Origin: Fulvimarina sp.
Lineage (GTDB): Bacteria > Pseudomonadota > Alphaproteobacteria > Rhizobiales > Rhizobiaceae
Reading direction: 5' to 3'
DNA length: 64,000 nt
Assembly: GCA_002700095.1 (NCBI GenBank)
Contig: PACL01000054.1
Location: 1-64,000 of the forward strand
The stretch's first letter is position 1. Each line of letters starts with the position of its first letter. Positions 24,283 through 33,091 of this stretch are shown in pieces. The notes under the pieces are model-generated. The model was not told the origin of the DNA. It did no database searches and saw nothing but the letters and a program-made list of their open reading frames with translations. The translations under genes were made by a program, and so were the position numbers.

Positions 24283-25272
24283 TCAGTTGCCCTTCAGCGC
24301 TTCGACGAAGGCCGTCGCTTCGATCCCCGAGCCGTCCGCCTCGGAAATGACGCGCTCGACCACCGGGGCCGACGCCGCGTCGAACTTCGCGGCCTCTTCG
24401 GCGGGCAGAGTGATGACTTCCTTGCCGTCCGTGGACCCGAAATCGGCGAGCACCGTCTCCGCGGTCGATTTCCATGCGTCATGCCCGTGGCGTGCGGCCT
24501 CGCGTCCGGCCTCAGTCACGGCCTGGCGTTGCTCGTCGGTCAACTCGCCGAGCGCGTCGCGGTTCATGATCAGGAAGAAGCTGGAGATCGTCGTCTTCAT
24601 GCCCTGCGTCACGAAGTTGGTGACCTCGCCGAGCTTGAACGCCTTCAGCGCCGTCGCATCGATCATCGCGCCGTCGATGACGCCGGTCTGCATGGCGTTG
24701 TAGATTTCCGGCGCCGGCATCGAGACCGGCGTCGCGCCCCAGGCCTCGACCACCAGCCCGGCATTGCGTGAAGGCACGCGGATCTTCATGCCCTTGAGGT
24801 CTTCGAGGGTCCGGATCGGCTTGCTGGCCGACAGGAGCAGATTCGGCGCGTTGTTCCACAGCCCGAGCAGCGCGACGCGGCGATACTCGTCGGACAGCAT
24901 GTCCATGTTGGCGAGGATGTGCTCCGTTCCCGTTGCGGCGTTGATCACGCCGGGCAGTTCGGTCAGAAGCGTCTTCGGGAAGTTGGCGGCGGTGTAGCCC
25001 GGCAGGCCGAAGGCGATGTCGGTGACACCCTCGACGGTCCGGTTGTACTGTTCGGACGGTCCCGGGCCGAGTTCGCCGCCCATATAGAAGGTGACGGTGA
25101 CCGCGCCACCCGTCGCCGACTCCACGGACGTCTTGAACGGCTCGTAGACCGAGCCGACGACGAAGTGGCTCGGCGGCTGGAAGTCGGCGAGCTTGAGGTT
25201 CTGGGCGGACGCCAGCGGCGCCGCCACGAGTGCCGCCGCCGTGACGGCTGCCTGCATTGCTGTCTTGAACAC
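24283..25272 (-). CDS. TRAP transporter solute-binding protein (DctP family)
   Basis: A 329-residue periplasmic protein with a signal peptide cut after ASAQ (residue 24). The DctP features are visible: GELGPGPSEQYNRTVEGVTDIAFG, LKGMKIRVPSRNAGLVVEAWGATPVSMPAPEIYNAMQTGVIDGAM (with the Arg that binds the carboxylate), and the closing helix region. TRAP systems bring in organic acids with sodium. The start is a GTG at 25272 with an excellent AGGAGGAAACGAC upstream. It is the last gene of a Q-M-P order operon, downstream of the aromatic-pathway LysR, and therefore probably binds the aromatic or ring-cleavage acid handled by the divergent operon. Confidence 0.9.
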   Translation of the reverse strand: MFKTAMQAAVTAAALVAAPLASAQNLKLADFQPPSHFVVGSVYEPFKTSVESATGGAVTVTFYMGGELGPGPSEQYNRTVEGVTDIAFGLPGYTAANFPKTLLTELPGVINAATGTEHILANMDMLSDEYRRVALLGLWNNAPNLLLSASKPIRTLEDLKGMKIRVPSRNAGLVVEAWGATPVSMPAPEIYNAMQTGVIDGAMIDATALKAFKLGEVTNFVTQGMKTTISSFFLIMNRDALGELTDEQRQAVTEAGREAARHGHDAWKSTAETVLADFGSTDGKEVITLPAEEAAKFDAASAPVVERVISEADGSGIEATAFVEALKGN

Positions 25273-25339
25273 GTCGTTTCCTCCTGTTTGACATGCGTTG
25301 ATGGGATGCGAGGCGCGGCTTGCGGGGGTGTCAGCCTCG

Positions 25340-26644
25340 TCAACCGAACATCGAATTGGGAAGCAGGAGCGCGATCCCGGGGATCGCGATGATCAGCAAG
25401 AGGCCGACGATCATCGCGATGAGGAAGGGCATTACCCCTCGAAAGATGGTTGTGAGCGGCACGTCTTCGGCGACGCCGCGCACGACGAAGACATTGAGCC
25501 CCACCGGCGGCGTGATCATGCCCATCTCGATGACGATCACCGCGACGACGCCGAACCAGATCGGATCGAAGCCGAAGGCGACGATGACCGGGAAGACGAT
25601 CGGGATGGTGACGACCAGCATCGACAGCCCGTCCATGAACATGCCGAGGATGAGATAGGCGATGATGATGACGAAGAGCGTGCCATAGGCGCCGAAACCG
25701 AGCTCGACGAGGCCGTCGCCGAGCGCTTCCGGAATGCGTGTGATGGCGAAGAACGGGTTGAGGACGTTCGCGCCGATGACGATCATGTAGAGCATCGCCG
25801 AGGTGCTGAGCGTATTCAGCACCGCTTCCTTGAACCCGGCGAAGGTCAGCCGCCGGCGGGCGAGAGCCAGGAGGATGACCAGCGCGGCCCCGACGCCCGA
25901 AGCCTCGACCGGCGTGAAGACACCGGCATAGATCCCGCCGATCGAGACGACGATGATCGCCAGAAGCGGTGCGGCCTGGCCGAGAACGCGGAAGCGCTCG
26001 CCGAGCGGCACCGGCTCGCCGCGCGGACCGGCCTTCGGATCGAGCGTCGCGACGATCCAGATCGCGCCGATGAACAGCCCGGTCAAAAGCAGCCCCGGCA
26101 GGATGCCGGCCATGAACAGGCGGCCGATCGATTCTTCGGTGAGGACGGCGTAGAGCACGAAGCCGGTCGAGGGCGGGATCAGGAAGCCCAGCGTACCGCC
26201 CGCGGCGATGGCTCCGGTGGACAGGCTCGGCGCATAGCCGAGACGGCGCATCTCCGGCAGCGCGACCCGTCCTAGGGTCACCGCCGTCGCGACGGACGAT
26301 CCGGAGACGGCTGCAAACACCGCGCATCCGAGGACCGAGGCCGAGGCGAGCCCGCCCTTGAACCGGCCGACCCACGCGAAGGCGGCGTCGTAGAGGCCGC
26401 GGCTGAAGCCGGCCACCGCCGAAATGTTGCCGAGAAGGACGAACATCGGCACGATGATGAGATTGTAGTTCGCAACGGCGGAATAACTCTCGGTCAGGAG
26501 CACGCCGCCCGCGCTGCGCATCCCCTCCAGCGCCCAATAGCCGAAGAAGCCGGTGGCCAGCATGGCGAAGGCGACCGGCGTCCTGATGATGAGAAGAGCG
26601 AACAGGCAGGCGATGCCGAGGAGGCCGACGGTGACCGGCATCAT
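25340..26644 (-). CDS. TRAP transporter large permease (DctM family)
   Basis: A 434-residue integral membrane protein with 11-12 hydrophobic segments and the DctM hallmarks: RTPVAFAMLATGFFGY near the start, YNLIIVPMFVLLGN, GSSVATAVTLGRVALPEMRRLGY, GGTLGFLIPPSTGFVLYAVLTEESIGRLFMAGILPG and GMITPPVGLNVFVV. It forms the channel of the importer. Its start ATGATG overlaps the stop of the small permease gene. A frame running back to 27232 is open but overlaps DctQ and is not coding. The binding protein follows 67 bp downstream. Confidence 0.92.
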   Translation of the reverse strand: MMPVTVGLLGIACLFALLIIRTPVAFAMLATGFFGYWALEGMRSAGGVLLTESYSAVANYNLIIVPMFVLLGNISAVAGFSRGLYDAAFAWVGRFKGGLASASVLGCAVFAAVSGSSVATAVTLGRVALPEMRRLGYAPSLSTGAIAAGGTLGFLIPPSTGFVLYAVLTEESIGRLFMAGILPGLLLTGLFIGAIWIVATLDPKAGPRGEPVPLGERFRVLGQAAPLLAIIVVSIGGIYAGVFTPVEASGVGAALVILLALARRRLTFAGFKEAVLNTLSTSAMLYMIVIGANVLNPFFAITRIPEALGDGLVELGFGAYGTLFVIIIAYLILGMFMDGLSMLVVTIPIVFPVIVAFGFDPIWFGVVAVIVIEMGMITPPVGLNVFVVRGVAEDVPLTTIFRGVMPFLIAMIVGLLLIIAIPGIALLLPNSMFG

Positions 26645-27141
26645 TGCTGCGGGCCTTTCGCGATCAGGACGAGGGCCTGGGCCGCGAAGACCAGGGCGCA
26701 CAGCGCCGTGCCCGCGGCGAGGATCGCGTAATAGGGCCAGAGCGGCATCCGCAGCATGTTGGTGGCGTCGCCCCATTCGAGGGCGTCGAGCGTTTTCAGC
26801 ACCCCGCGGTGGGTCAGGATGGCGAGGATCATGACCGCGATGCCGCGCGACAGGAGGTCGCCGAGAAGCCGGCCCCACGCCCCGAGCATGCCCTCGAACA
26901 CGTCGACGGCCACGTGATCGCCGCGGGCCGTGCAATAGGGAAGCGCCGACATGACCAGGGCGACGGCAGTGAGTTCGACGATCTCGTTCACCCCGAGCAG
27001 GGGCGCCCCGAAGACGTAGCGCGACACCACGCCCGCCGTCACCACGACAACCATGCCGAGGAGGCAGAGGCCGCCGATCACCGTCAGTCCGATCGTCACC
27101 TTCTCCAGGCGGTTGGACAGCCGTTCCAGTCCTCTCAGCAT
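26641..27141 (-). CDS. TRAP transporter small permease (DctQ family)
   Basis: A 166-residue membrane protein with four hydrophobic segments (about 17-40, 53-70, 93-112 and 130-155). It carries the DctQ pattern VVSRYVFGAPLLGVNEIVELTAVALVMSALPYCTARGDHVAVDVF. It partners DctM. GAGGGGAGGAACC precedes the start at 27141. It is the first gene of the transporter operon, 122 bp downstream of the LysR stop, and a LysR-type box overlaps that stop codon. Confidence 0.9.
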   Translation of the reverse strand: MLRGLERLSNRLEKVTIGLTVIGGLCLLGMVVVVTAGVVSRYVFGAPLLGVNEIVELTAVALVMSALPYCTARGDHVAVDVFEGMLGAWGRLLGDLLSRGIAVMILAILTHRGVLKTLDALEWGDATNMLRMPLWPYYAILAAGTALCALVFAAQALVLIAKGPQQ

Positions 27142-27252
27142 GGTTCCTCCCCTCGCAGCGCCGAGACGAAGTCCTCCCTCGCACGGGCTGCCTGCCCCCC
27201 TTCACTAGCCGCCGGTGGTTCGCAATTCCCAATTCAAACCACAGGGGCTACC

Positions 27253-27267
27253 ATAAGATGATGCTAT
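27253..27267. promoter_or_regulatory. LysR-type T-N11-A box before the TRAP operon
   Basis: ATAAGATGATGCTAT; read on the other strand it is ATAGCATCATCTTAT, which matches the box at 29392 at 13 of 15 positions. It overlaps the stop codon of the LysR gene and lies about 112 bp before the first transporter gene. This is the usual distance for a LysR recognition site. Confidence 0.6.
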
Positions 27268-28439
27268 GACGCCTCGTGAGCGGCCCGGCCTCGGATCAGG
27301 TCGAGAAGCATCGACTGCGCCCGTGTTGGCGCCCAGTTCTCGCGATAAGTCAGCCCGATCGGACGTCCGGGCCAGCGCGTGCCGACATCGATTTCGGCGA
27401 CGAGGCCCTTCGAAATCTCTGCAAGAGCCTGTTGCCCGGAGATGCAGCCAAGATGCTCGCTCGCGGCAACGATTTCGCGCATCAGAAGGATCGAGCCGGC
27501 CTCGATGATGCCGGCCGGGAGTTCGATACCGCGGAAGAAGGCATCGAACTGGAGCCGCGCGGGCGTTCCCTCGCGTGGTACCACCCACGGAAAGGCGGAC
27601 AGCGCCTCGCGAGATACACCGGTTCGCCCGACGAGCGGATGATGATTGCCGGCGATGATCGTCAGGTGGTCGTCGAAGAGCCGTTCCTGGACGACGTCGC
27701 CGATCGGCGCCGGCTGGCGGAGCGCGCCGACGATGACGTCGATGTCGCCGCGCCTGAGCCCCGTCAGGAGTTCGTCGTAGAGGCCGTCGACGACGAGCAC
27801 CCGCTGTCCCGGGCGCAAGGCACGGAAGGCGACGAGCGCCTGCGGCAGCAGAGCCGAGCGGGCAAGCGGAAGCGCGCCGATGACGATGCGCCCGGCGTCG
27901 CGCCCGGCAAATTCCGCCAGATCCGCCTCCGCTTGGTCGAATTCGCGGAACGCCAGGAGGACGGCGCGCGCCAGCGCCGTCGTCTGGCGGGAGGCGACCA
28001 TGCCGAATGACATCCGCTCGAACAGCCTGCGCCCGGCCTCCCGCTCGAGCAGCGTGACCGCCCGGTGGACCGTGGGCTGCGCGAGTCCCAGCCGGCGGGC
28101 AGCCAGCGTCACGTTCTCGGTCTCGACGACGGCGGCCAGCGCCTGCAACTGGGCCATGGTCGCCGTGAGTTTCAGGCGCGGCGAGATGTCGGCAAGCGCC
28201 GGATCGAGACGATCGAAGGCCCTCCGCAGCCGGTCGACGAGCGCGCCGCCCCTCGGCGTGACGAAGAAACCCTGCCGCGTCCGGTCGAAGAGCGGGCCAC
28301 CGAAGTCCCGCTCGAGCTTGCCGATCGCCTGCGTTACCGCCGGCTGCGAGACATGGGCGGCCTGGGACGCGAGAGTCAGCTTGCCGGTATCGGCGACCGC
28401 GAGAAACAGTCGCAAGTGGCGGAGGTTGCGGGAAATCAC
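27264..28439 (-). CDS. LysR family regulator with two tandem N-terminal HTH domains
   Basis: A 391-residue protein, about 90 longer than a normal LysR. Two winged-helix units follow one another: the first at about residues 5-75 (HLRLFLAVADTGKLTLASQ, then SQPAVTQAIGKLERDFG), the second at about 90-160 (LQALAAVVETENVTLAARR, then AQPTVHRAVTLLEREAG). A single effector domain begins near residue 178 (GRIVIGALPLARSALLPQAL). The start is a GTG at 28439 that overlaps the stop of the DUF1932 dehydrogenase gene (GTGA). Its position between the dehydrogenase and the transporter, with similar T-N11-A boxes before both operons, makes it the regulator of this aromatic-acid regulon. Confidence 0.88.
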   Translation of the reverse strand: MISRNLRHLRLFLAVADTGKLTLASQAAHVSQPAVTQAIGKLERDFGGPLFDRTRQGFFVTPRGGALVDRLRRAFDRLDPALADISPRLKLTATMAQLQALAAVVETENVTLAARRLGLAQPTVHRAVTLLEREAGRRLFERMSFGMVASRQTTALARAVLLAFREFDQAEADLAEFAGRDAGRIVIGALPLARSALLPQALVAFRALRPGQRVLVVDGLYDELLTGLRRGDIDVIVGALRQPAPIGDVVQERLFDDHLTIIAGNHHPLVGRTGVSREALSAFPWVVPREGTPARLQFDAFFRGIELPAGIIEAGSILLMREIVAASEHLGCISGQQALAEISKGLVAEIDVGTRWPGRPIGLTYRENWAPTRAQSMLLDLIRGRAAHEAS

Positions 28440-29332
28440 AACCGGTTCAAGAGCGCGTCGGCGCGGGCCGCCAGGCCGCGATCTCCGGCAGCCGGATCCT
28501 CGCCTTCGAAGACAAGGCCGAGCGCGCCGATCTGCCGCTGCCAGGCGGCGATGGCCGCGCTCATGCGGGGCGGCAGGCCGAGCGCTGCGACCGTCTTCTC
28601 GACCTCCTCCATCTCGGCCGCCCGGCGGCTTCCGTGGGCCGTCATCCGTTCGAGATTGTAGCTCGACCGGGCCTGCCAATCGAAGCCAGGATCGGACGCC
28701 TGCAGGGAGGCGAGGACCTGGTCCTCGACTCCTGCCCTCCGCGCCGCCAGGATGCATTCGGCCGTCAGCGCCTCGAGACCCTTTATCATCACCGAGCGCA
28801 ACATCTTTATGGCCGACGCCTGGCCGACCTCCAACCCGGCGACGGAGGCATTCATGTCGAGCGCCGCAAGAACCGCGAGCCCGGCTTCGGCATGCGGGCC
28901 GGCGATGAGGATCGGGACGCGATGTCCCTTCGGATGCACCGGCGCCATGATCGCCATATCGACGTAGCGCCCGCCGGCGGCTTCGATGATCGCTGCCGCC
29001 TCCCGCTTGCTGTCCGGGCTGCAGCTGTTGCCGTCGAACCAGAGCGCGCCGGGAACGAGCGACGCCGAGGCCTCGCGCGCCGCGACCACCGCCTGGTCCG
29101 CGGTCACCAGGCAGAACACCGTCCCTGCCCCGGCGAGCGCGTCTGCAGCCGACGGACAGCCCGAGATGCCGGCCTCCCGACACCGCGCCGCCATCGCCTC
29201 GCGAGTTTCGCTTGCCGCCGTCTTGATGTCGAAGGCCGCCAGGGTGTCCCGGGCGACCGGCCAACCGGCGCTGATCGTCCGTCCTGCCTCGCCGAAGCCG
29301 ATGATGGCGATCCGTCCGCTCACTTGCGTCAT
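28436..29332 (-). CDS. NAD(P)-binding dehydrogenase with DUF1932 domain
   Basis: A 298-residue protein of the 6-phosphogluconate/hydroxyisobutyrate dehydrogenase type. The Rossmann motif IAIIGFGEAGRTISAG is at about residues 7-22. The middle has FDGNSCSPDSK and YVDMAIMAPVHPKGHRVPILIAG. The second domain (about 185-270) is the DUF1932 helical region (KMLRSVMIKGLEALTAECILAARRAG). Such genes recur in protocatechuate and gallate clusters of alphaproteobacteria, where their reaction is not established. The start at 29332 (MTQVSGRIAI) is preferred over one 12 codons earlier because the Rossmann fold begins directly after it. The gene is divergent from the galB-like operon and shares its LysR box. 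Confidence 0.8.
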   Translation of the reverse strand: MTQVSGRIAIIGFGEAGRTISAGWPVARDTLAAFDIKTAASETREAMAARCREAGISGCPSAADALAGAGTVFCLVTADQAVVAAREASASLVPGALWFDGNSCSPDSKREAAAIIEAAGGRYVDMAIMAPVHPKGHRVPILIAGPHAEAGLAVLAALDMNASVAGLEVGQASAIKMLRSVMIKGLEALTAECILAARRAGVEDQVLASLQASDPGFDWQARSSYNLERMTAHGSRRAAEMEEVEKTVAALGLPPRMSAAIAAWQRQIGALGLVFEGEDPAAGDRGLAARADALLNRL

Positions 29333-29391
29333 TCCCGTGGTCCTCCTCGCGTCTGACCTGTCGCACAAACGCGCTCGGAAGAGGAGCGGCT

Positions 29392-29406
29392 ATAGCATGA
29401 ACTTAT
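29392..29406. promoter_or_regulatory. LysR-type T-N11-A box in the divergent gal/dehydrogenase promoter
   Basis: ATAGCATGAACTTAT lies 60 bp before the dehydrogenase start and 80 bp before the hydratase start. It matches the box at 27253 (read on the opposite strand) at 13 of 15 positions, and both are followed on the plus strand by GACGCC. A single LysR protein probably acts at both. Confidence 0.6.
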
Positions 29407-29485
29407 GACGCCGTGCGCGCTTCCAAATTGCCGCGAACCGCTCGGGAGGTGAAAGCTCGGCGCCGGAACAACGCAGGAGACGGCC

Positions 29486-30220
29486 ATGTCCGCCCAGAAA
29501 ACCGCCCTCGTGATCTCCGCCCATGCCGCCGACTTCGTCTGGCGCTGCGGCGGCGCGATCGCGCTCCACGCCGACAAGGGCTATGCGGTCACGGTCCTCT
29601 GCCTCTCCTTCGGCGAGCGCGGCGAGAGCGCCAAGCTGTGGAAGCAGGAGGGCATGACGCTTCAAAGGGTCAAGGACGAGCGCCGCAAGGAGGCCGAGGA
29701 GGCCGCAAGGGTGCTCGGCGTCCACGATCTCGTCTGCCTCGATCTCGGCGACTATCCGCTGGAGTTCTCCCGCGGCAACAAGATGAAGATCGTCGACGTG
29801 ATCCGGCACGTGCAGCCGGCCTTCATGCTCTCCCATTCGCGCTACGACCCCTACAACACCGATCACATGAACACGACCCAGGCAGTGCTCGAATGCCGGA
29901 TGATCGCCCAGGCCTGGGGGCACAATCCGGGTGAGAAGGTGCTCGGTGCGCCGCAGCTCTATCTGTTCGAACCGCATCAGACCGAGCAGATGGGCTGGAA
30001 GCCCGACACCTTCCTCGACATCACCCCGGTCTGGGAGAAGAAGCGGGCGGCGATCGAGGCCATGCAGGGCCAGGAGCATCTGTGGGAATATTACACCCGC
30101 GTCGCCATCAACCGCGCCAATCACTTCAAGCGCAATTCCGGCGGCCAGTCAGGCGGGCGGGACTGCCGCTATGCCGAAGGCTTCGAATCCGTCTTCCCCC
30201 GCACGGTGGACGAGCTCTGA
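29486..30220 (+). CDS. galB: 4-oxalomesaconate hydratase, PIG-L family (GalB-like)
   Basis: A 244-residue PIG-L superfamily protein. The metal motif, HPDD in deacetylases, reads His13-Ala-Ala-Asp16 followed by FVWRCGGAIALHA. Further on come VLCLSFGERGESAKLWK, DLGDYPLEFS and the second metal segment YDPYNTDHMNTTQAV. These sequences match the GalB type, which hydrates 4-oxalomesaconate to 4-carboxy-4-hydroxy-2-oxoadipate in gallate degradation rather than removing acetyl groups. The next genes encode the aldolase for that product and the tautomerase that makes the substrate, which supports the assignment. It is the first gene of the operon, reading away from the LysR box at 29392. Confidence 0.85.
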   Translation: MSAQKTALVISAHAADFVWRCGGAIALHADKGYAVTVLCLSFGERGESAKLWKQEGMTLQRVKDERRKEAEEAARVLGVHDLVCLDLGDYPLEFSRGNKMKIVDVIRHVQPAFMLSHSRYDPYNTDHMNTTQAVLECRMIAQAWGHNPGEKVLGAPQLYLFEPHQTEQMGWKPDTFLDITPVWEKKRAAIEAMQGQEHLWEYYTRVAINRANHFKRNSGGQSGGRDCRYAEGFESVFPRTVDEL

Positions 30221-30257
30221 GCCGCCAAGGCCAAGACCACCTGGGAGGTGAGACCAC

Positions 30258-31220
30258 ATGAACACGCCGACGACCACCAGCTTCGACATCGCCCATCTCG
30301 GCCATGTCGAGATGCTGACCGACCGCTTTGAGGAGAGCCTCGACTTCTTCACGCGGGTCTATGGGCTGAAGCTCTCCGGCCAGGACGGGACCTCGGCCTA
30401 TCTGCGCGCCTGGGACGACTACGAGCACTGCTCCTTGAAACTGACGCGCTCGGACAGGACCGGCGTCGGCCATGTCGCCTATCGTTCAGCCTCGCCGGAA
30501 GCCTTGGAGCGCCGCGTCGCCGCGATCGAGGCTTCGGGCTACGAGATCCATGGGTGGATCGAGGGTGACGACAGCCACGGCCGCGCCTTCCGCTTCGAGG
30601 ACCCGTTCGGCCACGTCTTCGAGATCTACTACGACACGGTCTGGTACGAATCGCAGGAAGCCGCCGAAAAGCCCGCGCTCAAGAACACCGCCTCCTCCTT
30701 CACCGGCGCCGCGCCCCGCCGGATCGACCATCTGAACCTTCTCGCCGAGGATGTCGGCGAATTCCGCCGCTTCATGGAAACCTGCCTCGGCAGCCGCGTG
30801 ACGGAATACATCCAGCTCGACAACGGCCGGATCGGCGGCTGCTGGTTCACCGTCAACAACAAGACCTACGACCTCGCCTGCACCGAGGAGCACGGCAAAG
30901 GCCACGGCCGCTTTCACCACGTCACCTACGCCACCGACCAGCGTGAGGATATCCTGCGCGCCGCCGACATCTTCCTGCAGAACGGCGTCCACATCGAAAC
31001 CGGGCCGCACAAGCACGCGATCCAGGGCACCTTCTTCCTCTATGTCTGGGAGCCGGCCGGCAACCGGGTCGAACTCGCCAATGCCGGCGCCAGGCTGATC
31101 CTGGCCCCCGACTGGCAGCCGGTCGTCTGGACCGAGACCGATCGGAAGAAGGGACAGGCCTGGGGTCTGAAGACCATCGAGACATTCCACACCCACGGCA
31201 CGCCGCCGGTCAAAGCCTGA
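30258..31220 (+). CDS. VOC-type extradiol ring-cleavage dioxygenase, candidate gallate/protocatechuate-type dioxygenase
   Basis: A 320-residue two-domain vicinal oxygen chelate protein. The C-terminal domain keeps the iron triad of type I extradiol dioxygenases: His158 (RRIDHLNLL), His221 ([10 protein letters not shown]) and Glu272 (GNRVELAN), with a Tyr at 262 (LYVWEP). The N-terminal domain (residues 10-130) is the non-metal repeat, [13 protein letters not shown] and [14 protein letters not shown]. In known gallate and protocatechuate-4,5 pathways this step uses the unrelated LigAB type. The gene is 37 bp after galB and 14 bp before the aldolase gene, so it is clearly part of the pathway. 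No LigC or LigI homologue is present, so the ring-cleavage product should be 4-oxalomesaconate itself. The fold is secure; the substrate is inference. Confidence 0.85.
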   Translation: MNTPTTTSFDIAHLGHVEMLTDRFEESLDFFTRVYGLKLSGQDGTSAYLRAWDDYEHCSLKLTRSDRTGVGHVAYRSASPEALERRVAAIEASGYEIHGWIEGDDSHGRAFRFEDPFGHVFEIYYDTVWYESQEAAEKPALKNTASSFTGAAPRRIDHLNLLAEDVGEFRRFMETCLGSRVTEYIQLDNGRIGGCWFTVNNKTYDLACTEEHGKGHGRFHHVTYATDQREDILRAADIFLQNGVHIETGPHKHAIQGTFFLYVWEPAGNRVELANAGARLILAPDWQPVVWTETDRKKGQAWGLKTIETFHTHGTPPVKA

Positions 31221-31234
31221 GGAAGGGCGACGTC

Positions 31235-31942
31235 ATGGCCTTCGACATCCATTCCATCGCGCCGCACGCGCCGGGCTACGTGGTTCAGGACGTTCAGCGC
31301 GCCGATCCGTCGGTGATCGCCGCCCTCGCCGAAGCCGGTACCTCGACGGTCCACGAGGCGCAGGGACGGACCGGCTATCTCGGCAGCACGCTCCGCCCCA
31401 TCCAGGCGGGCGCGCGCATCGCTGGCTCCGCGGTCACCATTTCCTCGCCGCCCGGCGACAACTGGATGCTGCATGTGGCGATCGAGCAGTTGCGGGACGG
31501 CGACATCCTCGTGCTCGCGCCGACCAGCCCCTGCGACGATGGCTATTTCGGCGATCTGCTGGCGACGAGCGCCAAGGCCCGCGGCTGCCGCGGCCTGATC
31601 ATCGAGGCAGGTGTCCGCGACGTCGCCGATCTGAAGGCGATGAGCTTTCCGGTCTGGTCGAAGGCGGTGTCCTCGCAAGGCACGATCAAGGAGACGCTCG
31701 GCTCGGTGAACGTGCCGATCATCTGCGGCGGCCAGCTGATCGAGGCCGGCGACGTCATCGTCGCCGACGACGACGGCGTCTGCGTCGTCAGGCGGGCCGA
31801 TGCCGCATCGGTCGCCGAAAAGGCCAGGGCCCGCACCGACAACGAGGAGGCCAAGCGCCAGCGCCTCGCCGCCGGCGAGCTCGGCCTCGACATCTACTCC
31901 ATGCGCGGGCGGCTGGCCGAAAAGGGCCTCAAATATGTCTGA
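31235..31942 (+). CDS. galC: 4-carboxy-4-hydroxy-2-oxoadipate aldolase (GalC/LigK type)
   Basis: A 235-residue RraA-like class II aldolase. Visible features are [38 protein letters not shown], the active-site loop [31 protein letters not shown] (Gly-Asp-Leu-Leu, then Arg-Asp that binds the metal and substrate), and [26 protein letters not shown]. The enzyme splits 4-carboxy-4-hydroxy-2-oxoadipate into pyruvate and oxaloacetate and can decarboxylate oxaloacetate. It is the last step of the gallate or protocatechuate-4,5 route. The stop overlaps the start of the tautomerase gene by eight bases. Confidence 0.88.
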   Translation: MAFDIHSIAPHAPGYVVQDVQRADPSVIAALAEAGTSTVHEAQGRTGYLGSTLRPIQAGARIAGSAVTISSPPGDNWMLHVAIEQLRDGDILVLAPTSPCDDGYFGDLLATSAKARGCRGLIIEAGVRDVADLKAMSFPVWSKAVSSQGTIKETLGSVNVPIICGGQLIEAGDVIVADDDGVCVVRRADAASVAEKARARTDNEEAKRQRLAAGELGLDIYSMRGRLAEKGLKYV

Positions 31943-33032
31943 AGCGCCTCGCCCGGCGACCGCGCCTCTCGATCCGGTGCATGACGGCATTCCCTGCCTC
32001 TGGATGCGCGGCGGCACCTCGAAGGGCGCCTATTTCCTGGCAGCCGACCTGCCGGACGAGCCCGCCGCCCGCGACGACCTTCTCCTGCGGATCATGGGTT
32101 CGCCCGACCCGCGCCAGATCGACGGCATCGGCGGTGCCGATCCCCTGACCTCCAAGGTCGCGATCCTTTCGCCGCCCAGCCGCGACGACGCCGACGTCGA
32201 CTATCTCTTCCTGCAGGTCTTCGTCGACCAGGCGCTGGTGTCGGACGCACAGGGCTGCGGCAATATCCTAGCCGGGGTCGGCCCGGCGGCGATCGAGCGC
32301 GGCCTCGTTGCCGTCGCGGGCGCGGAAACGCTTGTCCGCATCCACATGCTCAACACCGGCGAGGTCGCCAACGCCCGCATCCAGACGCCGGACGGCCGCG
32401 TTTCCTATGCCGGTGAGGCTGCGATCGACGGCGTACCGGGCCATCATGCCGCGGTGCCGCTGATGTTCCAGAACATTGCCGGCTCGATGTGCGGCGCCCT
32501 GCTCCCCACCGGCAATACGGTCGACGTCATCGACGGCGTCGAGGCGACGCTGATCGACAACGGCATGCCGATCGTGGTCATGCGGGCGAGTGATCTCGGG
32601 ATCGACGGTTCGGAAAGCCGCGCGGCGCTGGAAGCCAACGCCGAGCTGAAGGCGCGGCTCGAAGCGATCCGGCTGAAGGCCGGTCCGATGATGAATCTTG
32701 GCGACGTGACCGAGAAATCAGTGCCGAAGATGACGCTGGTCTCGCCAGCCAAAGCCGGTGGCACGATCTCGACCCGCAGCTTCATTCCCCATCGCTGCCA
32801 CGCGACCATCGGCGTCTTCGCCGCCGTCTCCGTCGCGACAGCTTGCACGCTGGAGGGGACCCCTGCCGGCGAGATGATCGGCCCGCATCCCGATGGCCGC
32901 TTCCTGATCGAGCATCCGACCGGCGCCGCCGAAGTCCTCATCGAGCGGGACGAGGCAGGTCTCGTGACGGGTGCCGGCGCGTTGCGCACCGCGCGCAAAC
33001 TCTTCGACGGCCGCGTGTTCCCCAGCCGGTAG
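31935..33032 (+). CDS. galD: 4-oxalomesaconate tautomerase (GalD), PrpF family
   Basis: A 365-residue PrpF/AcnD-accessory family isomerase with the diaminopimelate-epimerase fold. The start of the domain, [22 protein letters not shown] (about residues 18-39), is typical, followed by [32 protein letters not shown] and [21 protein letters not shown]. GalD interconverts keto and enol forms of 4-oxalomesaconate, giving the substrate of GalB. The ATG at 31935 lies inside the end of the aldolase gene. The frame reads further upstream but that part overlaps the aldolase. Confidence 0.87.
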   Translation: MSEAPRPATAPLDPVHDGIPCLWMRGGTSKGAYFLAADLPDEPAARDDLLLRIMGSPDPRQIDGIGGADPLTSKVAILSPPSRDDADVDYLFLQVFVDQALVSDAQGCGNILAGVGPAAIERGLVAVAGAETLVRIHMLNTGEVANARIQTPDGRVSYAGEAAIDGVPGHHAAVPLMFQNIAGSMCGALLPTGNTVDVIDGVEATLIDNGMPIVVMRASDLGIDGSESRAALEANAELKARLEAIRLKAGPMMNLGDVTEKSVPKMTLVSPAKAGGTISTRSFIPHRCHATIGVFAAVSVATACTLEGTPAGEMIGPHPDGRFLIEHPTGAAEVLIERDEAGLVTGAGALRTARKLFDGRVFPSR

Positions 33033-33091
33033 GTCGAAGCTGTGGAGCACCGGGCGAGGACGCCGACGCATCCGCCCGCCGACGGCGTGCA

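Noticed and set aside
28440-29366. A fusion of the tandem-HTH LysR with an upstream 310-codon segment
   Set aside because: The upstream part is the DUF1932 dehydrogenase gene read in a wrong frame; a GTG overlapping that gene's stop starts the LysR.
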